Below, one piece after another: positions 42,540 through 54,700 of a stretch of 64,000 nucleotides of DNA. This DNA comes from Cafeteria roenbergensis (taxonomy: Eukaryota > Sar > Bigyra > Bicosoecida > Cafeteriaceae), in contig VLTN01000007.1 in the NCBI GenBank assembly GCA_008330645.1, positions 310,001 through 374,000 of the forward strand, written 5' to 3'. The notes beneath the pieces were generated by a model. The model was not told the DNA's origin. It made no database searches and saw nothing but the letters and a program-made list of their open reading frames with translations. The first letter of the stretch is position 1; every line of letters starts with the position of its first letter. A program made the position numbers and the translations under genes.

Positions 42540-45500
42540 TCAGGAGTCGGCCGCCGTGCGCGCGGCTCTGGGGCAGAGCAGCAACTCGGCCACCGCGCGC
42601 ACGGCTGCAGCGCTCACAGGTTTGCACAGAGCGGCGTTAAAACCTGCCCGCGCATACCTCGCAAGGTCGGACGCAGAAAAGTCGCCGCTGGCGGCGACGA
42701 GCGGCGCGCTGCAGCCTCGGGTGCGAAGCTTCTCAGCCAGCTCGTCCCCGTTGACCGTGGTCATGTTGATGTCAAGGAAGGCTGCGTCGAACGCGAGCGA
42801 GCGCCGAGACGTCCGAGTTCGCGACGCCTGTCGATGACAAGCGCTCCAGTCGGGCGACTCGCATGCAGCGCCGGGTGCGGCCCACTGCCACCCGGCAGGC
42901 AACGCCGAACCGGCTGCATCGTCCGACGTCGCCGGGGTCGGCCCAAAGCGACCAAACGGCGCGTCGCTGAGCTGCCCAGCGAAGGCCAGCGCGGGAATCA
43001 CCTGCTGGGCGTCCTGGGTGGCCACGACGTCGCATCCCAAACGACGGAGGAGCCGTGTCGTCGTTTCGAGCACCATCTGCTCGTCGTCCACCACCAGCAC
43101 CAGTCGGCCAGCAAGCGGGCCGGAGGGCCGCCCTAGCAGCACATCCAAGCCCGGAAGAACGCCTACGGAGAGTACGCTCTCGTCCTCTGGTTGGCCCCGT
43201 CGCTTGTTGCGTCGCTCCTGCCGGGCATGGAGGCGAGTCCCGCCTTTGCCGCCTGTTCCACCAGAAGCAGCGCGCGCGCGCAAGGGCGAAGCACTCGCTG
43301 CAGATGATCCAGCAACTGCAGCGAACGCTTCGTGCTCACGACTTGCGGCTCGGGCAGCCTGCTTGGGTGTCCAGCGCCCGGTGCCTGCCGGCACGCCTGC
43401 ACACGCGTCTTCACTGACGGCGGCCGGCCTCGCAAACGAGCCGACAGCGCGACCGCGTGTCGCCGAGGGGCCTGGCTCTGACGAGGGCGGGCTGTCTGAG
43501 CGCGAAGATCGGCGCACAATACCGGCCGAGGAACCGGGAGGCGGCGCAGTGGCGTCCTCGACACCGCTGGTGCTGAAAGTGCTCCTGCCACCCAACGCCA
43601 CCACTGCGGAGCCGGCGCATGACGGACTCGACGCGGCAAGGCGCCTCGATGCCAGCTGGTGGACCATGTCACCGACGGCGACATCTGTGAGGCCAGCGCA
43701 GGAGTCCAGCCGGCTTTCCTCCGCCAACTCGGGGTGCGTGGGCTGCGGCACTCCAATCCTGGACCCCTTGCAGCTCGCTTCGAGTCGTCCTTCACCGGGT
43801 CTTCCGCCCAGCTGCGGTACTTGAGGGCGGCGAAACCCGCGACCGCACTGTCGGCGCCAATGCTAGAAGTGCCTTCAAAGGCCCTCCCCGACATGGGAGC
43901 CACGGACCACGAAGCAAGCGCTCGCTCGATGGCCTCGCAGGGCGCGCCGTGCTCGAGCATTTGCAAAAGGGCATCCCCTTCGTCTTTGCTGGCTCCTGTT
44001 GCGTTCTCGACCACTCGCCGCGGCGGCACGACGGGCAAGACCAGCGAGTACACGGTGTGGCCGTCCCCGTTGTCTCGCAGGCCCACGCGGCCTCCCACCA
44101 GCTCCGCGACTTGAGCGGCAATTGGTAGGCCGAGCCCTGTGGAGCGCACGTGCGTGCCCCCGCGAGACAGCCTTGAGTTGTCCGTCACGAAGGGCCGCAA
44201 GAGCTGCTCTGGGTCGATGCCGCCCAGGCCTCCTCCGCTGTCGACGACGCGGAAGCAGAGGGTGGGGACCGGCCGTGCACGCAGCGCAGCCGCTCGTAGC
44301 CCTGCGGGAGTCGTGCTGTTGGCAGACATGGTGCCACTCCAGCTGCTCGCGGGGTCCGAGCTTGCCGCCGGTGCCGAGCTCGCGCCGTGGAGGGGTGCCT
44401 CCCGATGCCCGCCTGCGTGGGATCCAGCCAGCCAGAGTTGAGAGACCCGCGCCTCGAGCGCTCGCCGCGCGCAAGTCAGCCATTGCAGCCACGTCCTGTG
44501 CCGTGACGCGCAGCAGCAAGGGTCTCGCCGAAGGCCGCCCCTGACTGGGTGGACAGCTGTGCCGGCTGCTTGCTGGAAGAAGTTGAGGCCCTTGTCCCGC
44601 ACGCGGAACCAGGCTGGCGGCAGCCGCCGACGCTCCATTGACACCCGGAGGACGATCTCCCCGCTCTTGGTGTGCTTGATCGCGTTCGACAGCCCGTTCA
44701 GCACCGCCTGCTCGCACCGCAGCGGGTCCGTCAGGATGTGCTGCGGCACGTTCGAGTCCACCTCCAGCCGAATCGCGACCGAGCACATGGGGCGGTACCG
44801 GTCCACGATGCTGCGGGCGAACTGCAGGGGCTGCAGCGGCGCGAGGCGGATGGCGAGCTTGCCGGTCTCGAGGCCGACGATGTCGAGCACGTCCTCGATG
44901 AGGCGCAGGCTGCTTGCAGAGGCGGCCTGGATGCGCTGCAAGTCGCGAAGCAGCTCTGCAATGCTGAGGGCCCCAGAGTCCTCCCAGGGGTCCACGCCAC
45001 CGCAGCTTGGATCCACGCTCCCTGGAACGACTGCAACCGGGCGAGTTGCACCAGCGACGCGCGATGTTTGCCGCGCACTGTCGCTCTTTGTCGCAAGAGC
45101 AGCGGGCCATGCCACGCCTCCTGTGCCCAATCCGAGCTTGGAGCGGTCAGCGGAGGCTGGGGTCCGAGTTGTGCCCTCGCTGGAATGGCTTCGCGTGTGG
45201 GCAAACGTGGTGACGTGCGACGGCGTTGCTGCTGACCCGACTGGAGAGGAGACCGGCAGCACAGTCTGTGGCTGGGACCGGGCAGCGCTCGGCATTGTCG
45301 TTGCCGAAGGCTTCGAGGACAAACGGCCCGATGTCCTCGTCGCGGCGACGTCAGAGGCTTTCCCAGGATCGGACGCGCCGCGGGATGCAGGGCCAGGCGC
45401 GCCTGCCGCTTCGCTCTGCTCTGAGAGTCGCCCAGAGGCGTGGGCTTGGAACTGGCGGCTTGCCGGGGCCACCATTGGCATCCCAAGGAGCTGGGACGGC

Positions 45501-47683
45501 GACAGGACTGTGCCGTTGGGGAGCCGAACGCCGTCCTCCTTGAGCGCCGCTGCGACGAGCTCCGCCCCGATACTGGTCACCGATAGGCCCCCGCGCATTT
45601 CGTGGGCAAGGTAGCTGACTGTGGTGTGGTGCATCGCACGGGCCACCGCAAGGCGCTCCTCCGAGCGCTCCTTCTCACTCGCCGACCGGCGAGACCAGCT
45701 GGCCGCAGCGCACGTGACTGCGAGCGTGATGAGAGCGCACAACGTGGCTGCAAGGCCCGCAATACTGTAGGCAAGCAACGGCGAGACCATACCGTGCCGC
45801 TCCGCAAAGCCGGGGGGGGCTGCAATGCTAAGGCGGAAGTGCCTGCCTCCGGCATCGAACGCCGCTTGAGTCCTGAATCGGTGATCATTGTCGCGCATGG
45901 ACGCTGCGACAGATTCGCATCGTCGAGTCAGCTCAGCTCGATTGGCGGCTCGCACGCTGTCGACGGGGCCTGGCCCGACTGCCGTCTGCCCAAACAGCGC
46001 TGTGCCGTCAACGGCTGCAAGGGCTATTGTGTCGATGTCGTCGCACTTGACGGGCGCATTCGTCTCAAGCATGAGGTCGCTGACATCTGGTGTCACGGAG
46101 GTGGCGTCAGAGACTTCGACCACGGTGCCGTTGCGGCAAGTTCTGACGAACGTCTGCGCACCTGTGGGACCAAACGCTGACACTTCAGTGCAAGGAGCGT
46201 GCGGCTCGTCGGGGTCATCCGTCATGTCCTGGAGAAGCACATGGACATCTGCCAGGCCCGCGACTGCAGCGCCCCAGTGTTCTGCTAGGTAGGCGCTCGA
46301 CACCTCGCACCCCAGTGCACCGTGGAAGGTGTGGTTCGACGCGTCAGGCAGCACTCCGCGCGGCGCCGACGGGTCGGCAAGGAGGACCCGTGGCCCGGCA
46401 ACTGTTTGCTGCACGGAGGCATCGGCAAGCCCGCGCCCCCGAGACGACCAGTTACTGGGAAAGAGAGGCGCAAAAAGGTGCAAGGAGGCGCCCTGACGGT
46501 CTTCCGCGAGACCAGAATGCCTTGTGATGCACATCCTGTTCAGCGCGATTCGGGCTGGGGAGTGCCCAGGTGCAGCCGAAGCCAGCATGTCCAGTCCGGG
46601 GTGCATGGGAGCGAGGCTGGGCGGGTACGCCGCCTCGACGACAAAGGCTGTTTCGTCGGCGTCGAGGTTGGAGCCGCCTTGCTCGTCGAGCTGAAAGCTG
46701 TGCCGCACCTGCGCTTCGACCCCAAGTTGGGCGCTGACCATCGCCTCCCACCCGCTTGCACTGGGGGCTCCCTGGATGCGCCGCAAGTACGAAAGGCTGC
46801 TGCACACAGGCTGTCCTCCCGGGCCAGCGGTGAGCGATTCTGCAAGGTCGGGGCGAGAGGCAGGCGCGGGGAAGACTGCGAATCGCGATGGCGCTGCAGC
46901 TGCAACTGGTTTCACACCGCGCACGCTCGAGGGGAATCGCAGCACGCCGGCCAGGCGCTCGAGAATGCAGGTAAGCTGCAGAGAGGCACACGGTAGGTTT
47001 CTCTCCGCCGCCTTTGCCCGCAGTTGACGCCGTAGGCGCCTGTCGCGTGCACTCGATTTGAGGGTCGGTCGGCGCAAGGCAGTTCAGTACTGCACGCCAG
47101 CGTGAGGCGCGCCCATCCGAACGCCGGCCAGCTGCTCACGCGAGACTGCTCGAAACACCAAATTGTTGAGCGCAGTGTCATTGGCGCCGGCGGGAAAAGC
47201 CTGCGGGTGGGGGGAGGGGAGCGAGGCGAGCTGGCTTTGGGGGGAGCGTCGGCGGGTTAGAAGGGCTCGGCGAGAAGGCAAGAAGCAGCAGGGCATGTCG
47301 GCTCCGGGAAACGCGCAAGCAGCTCGAGGGCGTGGCCGACAGAGTCCCCCTCGGGCCTTGGCGACTCAACCGAGCGAGCAAGAACGCACCTCGACTGCAC
47401 GGGCGGCCGAGTCCAGCGTGGCCACAAGCTGCGCCCACGAGGACCGCAGCTCGGCTCCAGCTGCTGCGGCTGACGATGCAAAGGCGGCGTGCGCCGCGGA
47501 CTTGCTGCTCTCGATCGCAGCTGCCACGACTGCCGCGAAGCAGCCGTACATTGCCGCAAGGACCACGAGCGGCAGCCCGCACACGAGGAGGCAGGAGGCC
47601 CATCGGGCCGACCGAGAGGCCTGAGGCGCCTTGCCGGTTGAGTGATTGGCCGCTGTCTCGGTCTTGAGTGGCCGCCGGACCAT
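42540..47683 (-). CDS. Membrane hybrid histidine kinase HK2 (tandem paralogue of HK1)
   Basis: Minus-strand exons 47683-47390, 47200-47140, 46839-43796 and 43742-42540 give about 1533 residues. The first two introns (189 and 300 bp) sit at the same places and phases as in HK1, and exon 2 is 61 nt in both genes. The third, a proposed 53-nt intron (43795-43743, GTGAAG...CCGCAG), lies in the variable kinase-receiver linker; a one-base indel is the alternative, because the kinase and receiver are otherwise in different frames. TM1 is CLLVCGLPLVVLAAMYGCF. The kinase has H-box VSYLAHEMRGGLSV (about 45.6 kb), the shared N-box, and G-boxes DSGGGLGG and STGLGLPIAAQVAE (about 44.1-44.24 kb). The receiver has VLVVDDEQMV, the Asp in FLDINM and the Lys in LCKPVS. 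The sensor domain is clearly diverged from HK1, suggesting a different signal. Confidence 0.85.
44640..44950 (-). other. Gene-conversion-like tract in HK2
   Basis: Partner of the tract at 39358-39668 in HK1; 307 of 311 positions are identical. A further stretch of over 40 identical bases lies just past its low end, separated from it by a dissimilar stretch of about 20 bp. Confidence 0.8.
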
Positions 47684-48739
47684 TCGCGCAGCAAGCCCGA
47701 CCAGGCTCGCGCGATGCCAGCCAGGGGTCACGCGCTGCCTGCAAGTGAAAAGACGCGAGCAGGGTGGGAGTGAGGCTGCCCTCGCGGGGCGGGAGGGCGG
47801 AATGGCCAAGCAGCGAACGTCGCGCACGCGCTCTGACACGCCTGGCTTGCAGAGCCAGAAGGTCGCGTTTTCCGACCGGCGCTTTGCGAGTGACCGGTGT
47901 TTTTGGCGCCCGGCTGCGCCGGCACTGCGCGCGAAGGGCTCGCAGCCATCGCGGTGGCTCACTCCCGCGCAGTTCACGCGGTTCCGCACGGATGCCCTGT
48001 GGCGCGAGGGCGCGCTCGGGAGGGCTGCCGAGGTTCCGCCCGCGCAAACGTGTGACGCAAACGCCAGCGGACCAGCTGGCTCACATGCAGCGATTGAAGC
48101 CACGCTCACTCGGCGGAGAGGCGCACAGCATGTGATCTTCAGGGCGAGGCAGCTCTTCCGGAATGCCGCCTCTGCTTCGGCAAACGCTTGTGCATCGATT
48201 GGTTCGTGCCACGCGTGAGGAGGGCGTCTGACTCCGGCCACCGGCTGAGAGTTGCAGGGCAAGCGTTTTCCGGCGAGTGCGCTGCGCGCTCCTGGGCCAC
48301 TCGCCTTCTCATACCAAGGCCCTGTCTCACCGCTCTGGCAGCTCCGCATGCCCAGCATACGTGCAAGTTGCGTGGCAGGGCGTCCGGCTGCGGCTCTGAT
48401 GTTCGCAGCGCACGCGCCGATTGCCACCCGCTGCCCCTGCGCAGATCTGCACTCCCCCCCCCAAGCCAGATCGGGTCCGCGCCAGGCAGCGCCAACGCGC
48501 AACCAGGTGGTCACGGACCTCTCACGCTGTCCCTCGGCACAAGCGCCACGCGCGGAAAGGCTTGGTTCTGGGCGGCCGGCGGGTCAATATTAGCTTCCCA
48601 CAATATTGCTTCGAGCCGGATGACGCCCAGTTGCCCTGCCCACTGCCACCCGCCCCGGCGCCAGAAGCCGCTCCAAGGCTGAGGCAGGGGAGCCGGAGGC
48701 GCCTGCACGACGCGCGAGGGCCCATCCGGACCGGTCCGA
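47684..48739. promoter_or_regulatory. Divergent promoter region between HK2 and the PI3K gene
   Basis: 1056 bp separating the HK2 start (minus) from the PI3K start (plus). A pair of AT-rich elements, CAATATT at 48585-48591 and CAATATTG at 48601-48608, lies about 130 bp before the PI3K ATG with 16-bp periodicity. A sequence resembling an intron acceptor (CACTTGCAG, minus strand, near 47740) lies just upstream of the HK2 start, so a 5' UTR intron is possible there. Several frames are open but none has family support. Confidence 0.45.
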
Positions 48740-51700
48740 ATGGAGGCGCTCGCGGCGCAGACGGAAGCAGTGCTCGCATCGGAGGCTGGACGCCGGCTTG
48801 CGTTGGGGCTCTCGGAGTCGGCCCGGCCACCGAGCGGCGCAGGTCGCCGGCTGGAGGAAGATGCACGGTCCCAGCTGAACTGCGCTGGGACGTTTTCGCT
48901 TCTGCCGGAGCACTGCGACAGAACCACGCTGCTTCAGGCGCCGCCCAGCACCAGCGGCACAGCGCCGCAGGGTCCGCCTGCAAGCGCGACACCGACACCG
49001 CTCCGTCCCGTCCGTGTCCGGGTGACATTTCCAGACCCGCTTGTGCGGCGCGTGCTGGTGCGGGCGGCGGCAGCGCTGGCACTGAGCGCGGCACGCGGCG
49101 GCGCCGCGCTGGACCCTGCCCGCGCTGCGACGGCCACGGAGACAGCCGCGCGCGCCTTAGCGGAGGCGGTGGGCCGCCCTGTCGAGCGGCGTGCTCCTGG
49201 CGGCCCGTCAGCCTTGCGGGTCCCCTTTGCGGAAAACGACGGCACAGCGGTGGCCAGCCGCGCCGACGTTTTGTGCAGGGCCGGGGCCGCTGCCGCCGAC
49301 GTCACCGAGGCCGCTCTGTGGTCAATCTTGGGAAGCGCGCTGCTGCGCGTGGCCGTGGACGAGGCCCGCCGCAGGGCCTCCTCTGCCCTGAGCGCGGCGG
49401 CGGCCGACCGGGCCTCCCGGCGGGCGCTTGCAACGGCCAGGGCGAAGCGGGCACTGCGGCGCGCAATCCGGCGCGAGAGCCCGTGCCTCAAGGCTGAGGG
49501 GTCGAGGGAGTTCGTCCTGGACCTCAGGCGCCCGCTCTGCACGACCGCGCTGGTCAGCCGCGCCGTCGCGGAGGCCGTGCGGGTGGAGGGCTCCGACGAG
49601 GCGGCCCTGGCCGATGCCGAGCCGCGCCTGCCCCCTCCGCGGGAGTCATGGCTCTCCTCCCCGTCTCTCGACGCGCGCGGACACGCCGGGCCCTCGCCGC
49701 GCTCCCCGTACCGCGTGCCTGTGCCCAAGACGTTGGCAAAAGCTGCCATGGCGTCCGCGCTCCTCCCGCTGGTCAGGCTCACCTGCCTTTCTCGCGCGGC
49801 GGCTCTGCACTCCTCCCTTCGCCCGTACCTCCCGCCATCGCTCGCCGCAGCTGGGTGGGAGCCCCCAGCGGCTGACGTCGATGGCACCGCCAGGGCGCCG
49901 GGCCAGCTGCCTTCGCTCAAGGCCCTCGTCGCCGACGCCGAGCTCGTGCGCGCGGGCAGAGCTGCTGCAGCCGTTGCCCTGGGCACTGCCGTGCGATGGT
50001 CGACGTGCGCCGCCTCGCCGCTGCAGCGGGCCGAGGAGGCGGCCGCACGCCTCGGTGGCGAAACCGCGCAGCCGTCGGGCGAGCTCGCAGCGCCGGCGGC
50101 AGCACCCTCTGGCCCTGTGCGGCTGAGCTCTCTTCCTGAAGCGCATGCTGCAGCGGCGGAGCGCAGCGCGACGGTGTCACCTCCGCAGCCGCAGCCGCAG
50201 CCGCAGCCGCAGCCGCCGGAGCCCGCAGCGGCGGCGGGTCGCGAAGCCGCTGCGGACCAGCCAGCCGATGGCCCCCAAGGCGGGGGTGGCACGCCCACCA
50301 ACAGGCCGCCCTCCACCGTGTTCCAGCCGTCGGACCTCCGCCCTATTTCCGTACCCCAAGGTCAGGCGCAGCACGGCAGGCACCCGGCTGGCAACGCAGC
50401 GACGGGCGGGCCCCGTGAGAGCTGGCGCCGCTCTCGCGGGCTGGCTTGCGCGCAAGCCGCCGAGGCCGAAGCTCGCCAGCTTTCCTCTAGCGCGCTGGGG
50501 AAGCTCCTTCCCGGCTCCTCTCAAGGCCTGCACGTTCCGCTCGCGTCGCTGGGACACCGGCTCACGATCCGGGTGTGCGCGCTGGAGAACGTGGCGTCGG
50601 CACTGGTGTCGCTGTGGGCGGCGCGGGCGGCGGAAGCAGCCGCAGCAGCGCAGGGGCACGGCGGCGGGGGCGGGCACGGCGGCGACGAGGACGGGCACGA
50701 GGCAGACGGGCCTGCAGCGCGGGGGCGAGGTGAGGCAGGGCCGGCCGGGGACGGGAGTCACGCCCCAGGTGGTTATGGAGCTGGCGACGGAGCCGATGAC
50801 GCCTCGCACGGCAGCCGCTCCAGCGGGAGCGAGGATGAGGCCTCCGACGGCCGCGAGGAGCAGGGCGCTCTGACACCCGCCGCTTCCCCCGCGGTGGCGG
50901 CCGCCGCTTCGCCGGCGTCGCAGGGCGCGGGTGCCGCCCGATCCGGCCAGCTGGCCACCAGCAGGCGGAGCAGGATCGAGGCTGCGCAAGGCAAGCAGCT
51001 GGCACGGCAGGTGTCGCACCGGGTCGTGCTGAACCCCCTTGGGGCCGTGGCCAGCCGCACGACGCAGGCAGGGGCCCCGTCACCCAGTCCGGGGCTTCGC
51101 GCGGGCGGTTTTCGAACCACGGACAGCCCCTCCCTGGTTGGGCGCCGGGGCACCCCGTCGGAGGCGAGCGGCGAGGACTGGGCGTCGTCCATCATGTCAG
51201 CGCTCCCGGCTTCAGTCGTGTCCGAGGAGGCTGGCAGGCGGGGCAGCCTGCCGTGGAACTCGCCGGGACTCGGCGCCGCAGGCCACTCCGGCAGCATTGG
51301 CCTTGGCGGCGCAGGCAGGAGGGGCAGGCGGTCGCGCGGTCTCGCGTCGCTCCCAAGCGCCCCCGGGGCGGTGTGCGCGCCTCTCGGGGCCATAGTTCCG
51401 GTGCCGCCGCTCCCAGGGCTTGCGCTGGGCCCGCTCCTCGGCGCGGTCTTCGGCGGCGCCGCGGCGAGCGCGCGCTCGCGGGCCGCAGTCCTTGCCTTTG
51501 GCCAGGCTCCCACTGGGAGCGCGCGCCTCCGCGCGTTGGCGCGGCGGTTCGCAGCCGGCGCCGCGGCGGGCTTGCCTGGCATTGGCCGCGTTGTGCGCCC
51601 CATGAGCAGCGGGCCGTCTTCTCGAAGGCCGTCGGCGGAGAGCATTGGCCGTGGCATGGCGCGAATCGCTGCTCACCGCCCCGCCGACTCTGCTGCTGCT

Positions 51701-54700
51701 GCCGCTGCAGGTGGTTCCGTCTCCTGGGCCGATGCGTACGAAGCCATGCCGGCCCTGGGGGCCTCTGCCGTGTCCTCACCTATTGCAGGGAGCATGCCGG
51801 CCACTGGCAGGAGCGCGGGCCTCTCGCTGGGCACTGCAGCCGTGTCCGTGGCCATGCGGCGGGCGCAAGCGCTGGCACTGGCGGCCGGGCCCGCGGCGCA
51901 CGGCCACGGCGCCGTTTCGGGCTTCGGGGCGGTGCAAGCGTCCGGCGGGCGCGTGCCGCTGCTGGACGCGCTGCAGGCAGACGACGCAGCTGGCGACGGT
52001 GCCTGTGTGCCTGGCGCTTCAACGGCGGAGGCTGCCTCCGCAGCCGCCGCGTCGCTGGTGTGGGGCTCGGGAGCCGCGGGCCACGCGGACGAGCACGAGT
52101 ACCACGGCCGCGGGCGGAACCCCGCCTCTGGAGCGGCGTCGGCCCATGGGGCGGCGGCGGCGGCCGCCGCCGCCGCCGCAGCCGCCGCGGGTGGCGCGGG
52201 GGGTTGGGCAGGTGGAGCACCGCTGCCGTCGGGGACGCCTCGCTGGCTGGGCGACCTGCCGTCGCCAGCATGGCTGCCGCAGGTCGTGGCTCTGTCGGTG
52301 CGAGTGGCAGTGGTGCTAGGCGACTCGGAGCTCTGCGGAGCGCTGGAGACCGCCGCCGTGCCGCTCGCGAACAGCACCCGTTGGCCCGGCATCGCCGAAG
52401 GCGGGGCAGAGGCCGGCGGGCAGGACACCGGGTTTCGCCTTGCTGCTGCCGCTAGCGACGCAATTGCTCGGGTTCTGGGCCTGGCGGGCGGGGCCGGGTG
52501 GCTGCACACGTCAGAGGGGCCAGCCTCCGCCCGCGGAGGCCGCGGGGCAGCCTTCGGCGCGTCGGCAGTGTCCAGCGGCTCTCGCGGCGTGGACTTTGTC
52601 GCCCGGGGCGGCGGCGGCGGCGGCGGCGGCGGCGGGACTGGTGGGAGCGCCAGCGGGGAGGCAGGCGGGCCGTGTGCCGACGCGCCCGCTTCAGCGAGCG
52701 CTGCGCCTGCTGGCGCCTCCACCAAGGCCGGCCTGCTTGCGCTGCCGCTTTTGGCGGGCCGCCTGCCTGCCGAGGCGTTGCTTCGCGTGGAGATCCGGGC
52801 CCTGGAGCGCGACGCGTCGGAGACGACCACCATCGCGCAGGCCCGCTTGCCGCTGTTTGACAGAGCAGGGCGGTTGAGGCAGGGCCGCATCCGGGCGGCG
52901 CTCTGGCCCGGCAGCCTGTCCCAGCCCGGCATCGCCCCCCCAGGCCCGTTCGTTCCGGCGACTGCGGCGTCAGAAGCCGCGCTGGCCACGTTCGCGCCCC
53001 TCATGCTCAAGGCCAATCGCCGCCGTCGCGGGAGCGGGGACGACTCCACCCAGGCGAGAATTGGAGCGGGCAGGCTGGAAGGCACGCCGGCGTTTGGTGC
53101 CCCCCACTCTCACAACGGACTCGCCACAGGCGACCTTGGGGAGGCAGTTTGCGCCTGGGACACGCTGCTGGCCGCGCTGCCGGTCCCGTCGGCTGAGGCC
53201 ACTTCGCTGAGCGGCCTCACTCTGCCGGGGAACCTGTACGACATCGCGCCCACTACCATCACGCTGGAGCTCCCGACCTTTGCGGCCCCCGTCATCGCGG
53301 CGGTGCCCCCGTGGTCCGCGTCGCTCTTCGCCGACGTCGTGGCGGCGTCGTCCCTCGCGGCTGCCGCAGCCTCCGCTGTTCGCGCGCATGCGGGTCGGTG
53401 GGCCCGTCGAGACTCGGCCGGCAGCGGCTGCGGCGGGGCCGTTGTCCCGCATGCGGACCAGACCTCGCCCGCCACCCTTGCCTTGGACGCTGTCGCAGTG
53501 TGCGTTGCTCGCCTCTCCGCCGGGCTGGACCCGCACGGAAGCGAGCTTGCAGCCGCGCTGGAGTCTGCGCAAGGGGGACACGGCTCCAGCGCCCGCGACC
53601 TCCTGGCCGGGCTTGCTGCGCACCTCTGGCGGCAGGACGTTGAGGATCCCTTTGCAGGCCGAAGGAGCACCTCGCTCCCTCCGCCCAGCGACTCCGCGCC
53701 TTCCCAGCGCAGGGCAGTTCACCCTCGGGTGCCGGCGAGCGCGGCAGTGTCGCTCACGCTTGGAGACGACCTTTGGAATGACGAGCGCCTCTGTGGGCCT
53801 GGGCCTCTGCAGCCGGTAAGCCCGTGGCGCGCGTTTACGCTCGTGGCGTCGCTGACTGCCGCTCTGGCGGCGGTAGGGGCGTCGCAGCGACAGCGGCAGG
53901 GCGGGCGCGTCGCGTTTGGCTCAGGGAGCTCTGCTGGACTGCTCGGCCTCGACGGGCCCTGGTCAGCGGTGCGGCGCGCCGTTCGGGCGGGGCAAGGCCT
54001 TGCCGGGGTGTGGCCAGCGCTCTCAGAGCGGGCGACTGCGGCTATTCTCAGCGCGCTGGGCGCGCAAGACCTGCCGCTTGAGGCAGCACCCGTCGAGCCC
54101 TCCGGCGCTCCCTCGACAAGGGCCGCCGCCATGGGCGATGCCGCCGAGAGACGGGGCTCGCTTCTTGGGCAGGGGGCAAGGACAAGCGCCCCCTCCGCTC
54201 CCTCCTCGCCGCCGGAGTCAGCCCCTGCATCGCCGCGCCGCCTCTCTGCCGCAGCAGCGGCGATGCGCGGGAGGTGGGCCCCTGACCCGCTCCTGACAGG
54301 CAACCCATCGCTGCAGCGACCCGCCGCGCGCGGACAGCCCGACCCCGTGGCTCGGTTCGAGCTGGGGCCGGCTGCGAGTCCCTCGGCCGTGGCTGCGTCC
54401 CTTGCGGCCCACAGCGTGCCGCCGTCGCTGTTCCTGGCCCTGCGCACCTGCCCCCCGCTTCTGGGGTCATCGCCCGCGTCGCTCTTTGCGTCGCTGTCAT
54501 CTCCCGGGGACGAAGAGGAGGAGGCGCCCGGAGTCCTGGTGTTCTCGGGCCTCCTTCGCGCTGCCCTCGCTCTTGCGACCAGGGCCCGGCAAGGCGCAGC
54601 TCTGCTGCGTGCGGGCGTGCCCGAGAGCCCGGGACGGCTCTCCCAGCCGCCCGTGGGGAGGGGCAGCGTCGTTGTCGCTTCGGGCCGAGCGAGCCGCTCC

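Noticed and set aside
43163-43742. C-terminal tail of the HK2 kinase frame past 43742
   Set aside because: It is Arg/Ser/Pro-rich without family match, while the overlapping frame encodes a complete receiver domain.
53814-53822. Possible donor GTAAGC inside the PI3K frame
   Set aside because: The frame continues with comparable composition on both sides, and all introns placed here begin GTG, so splicing at this site is unlikely.
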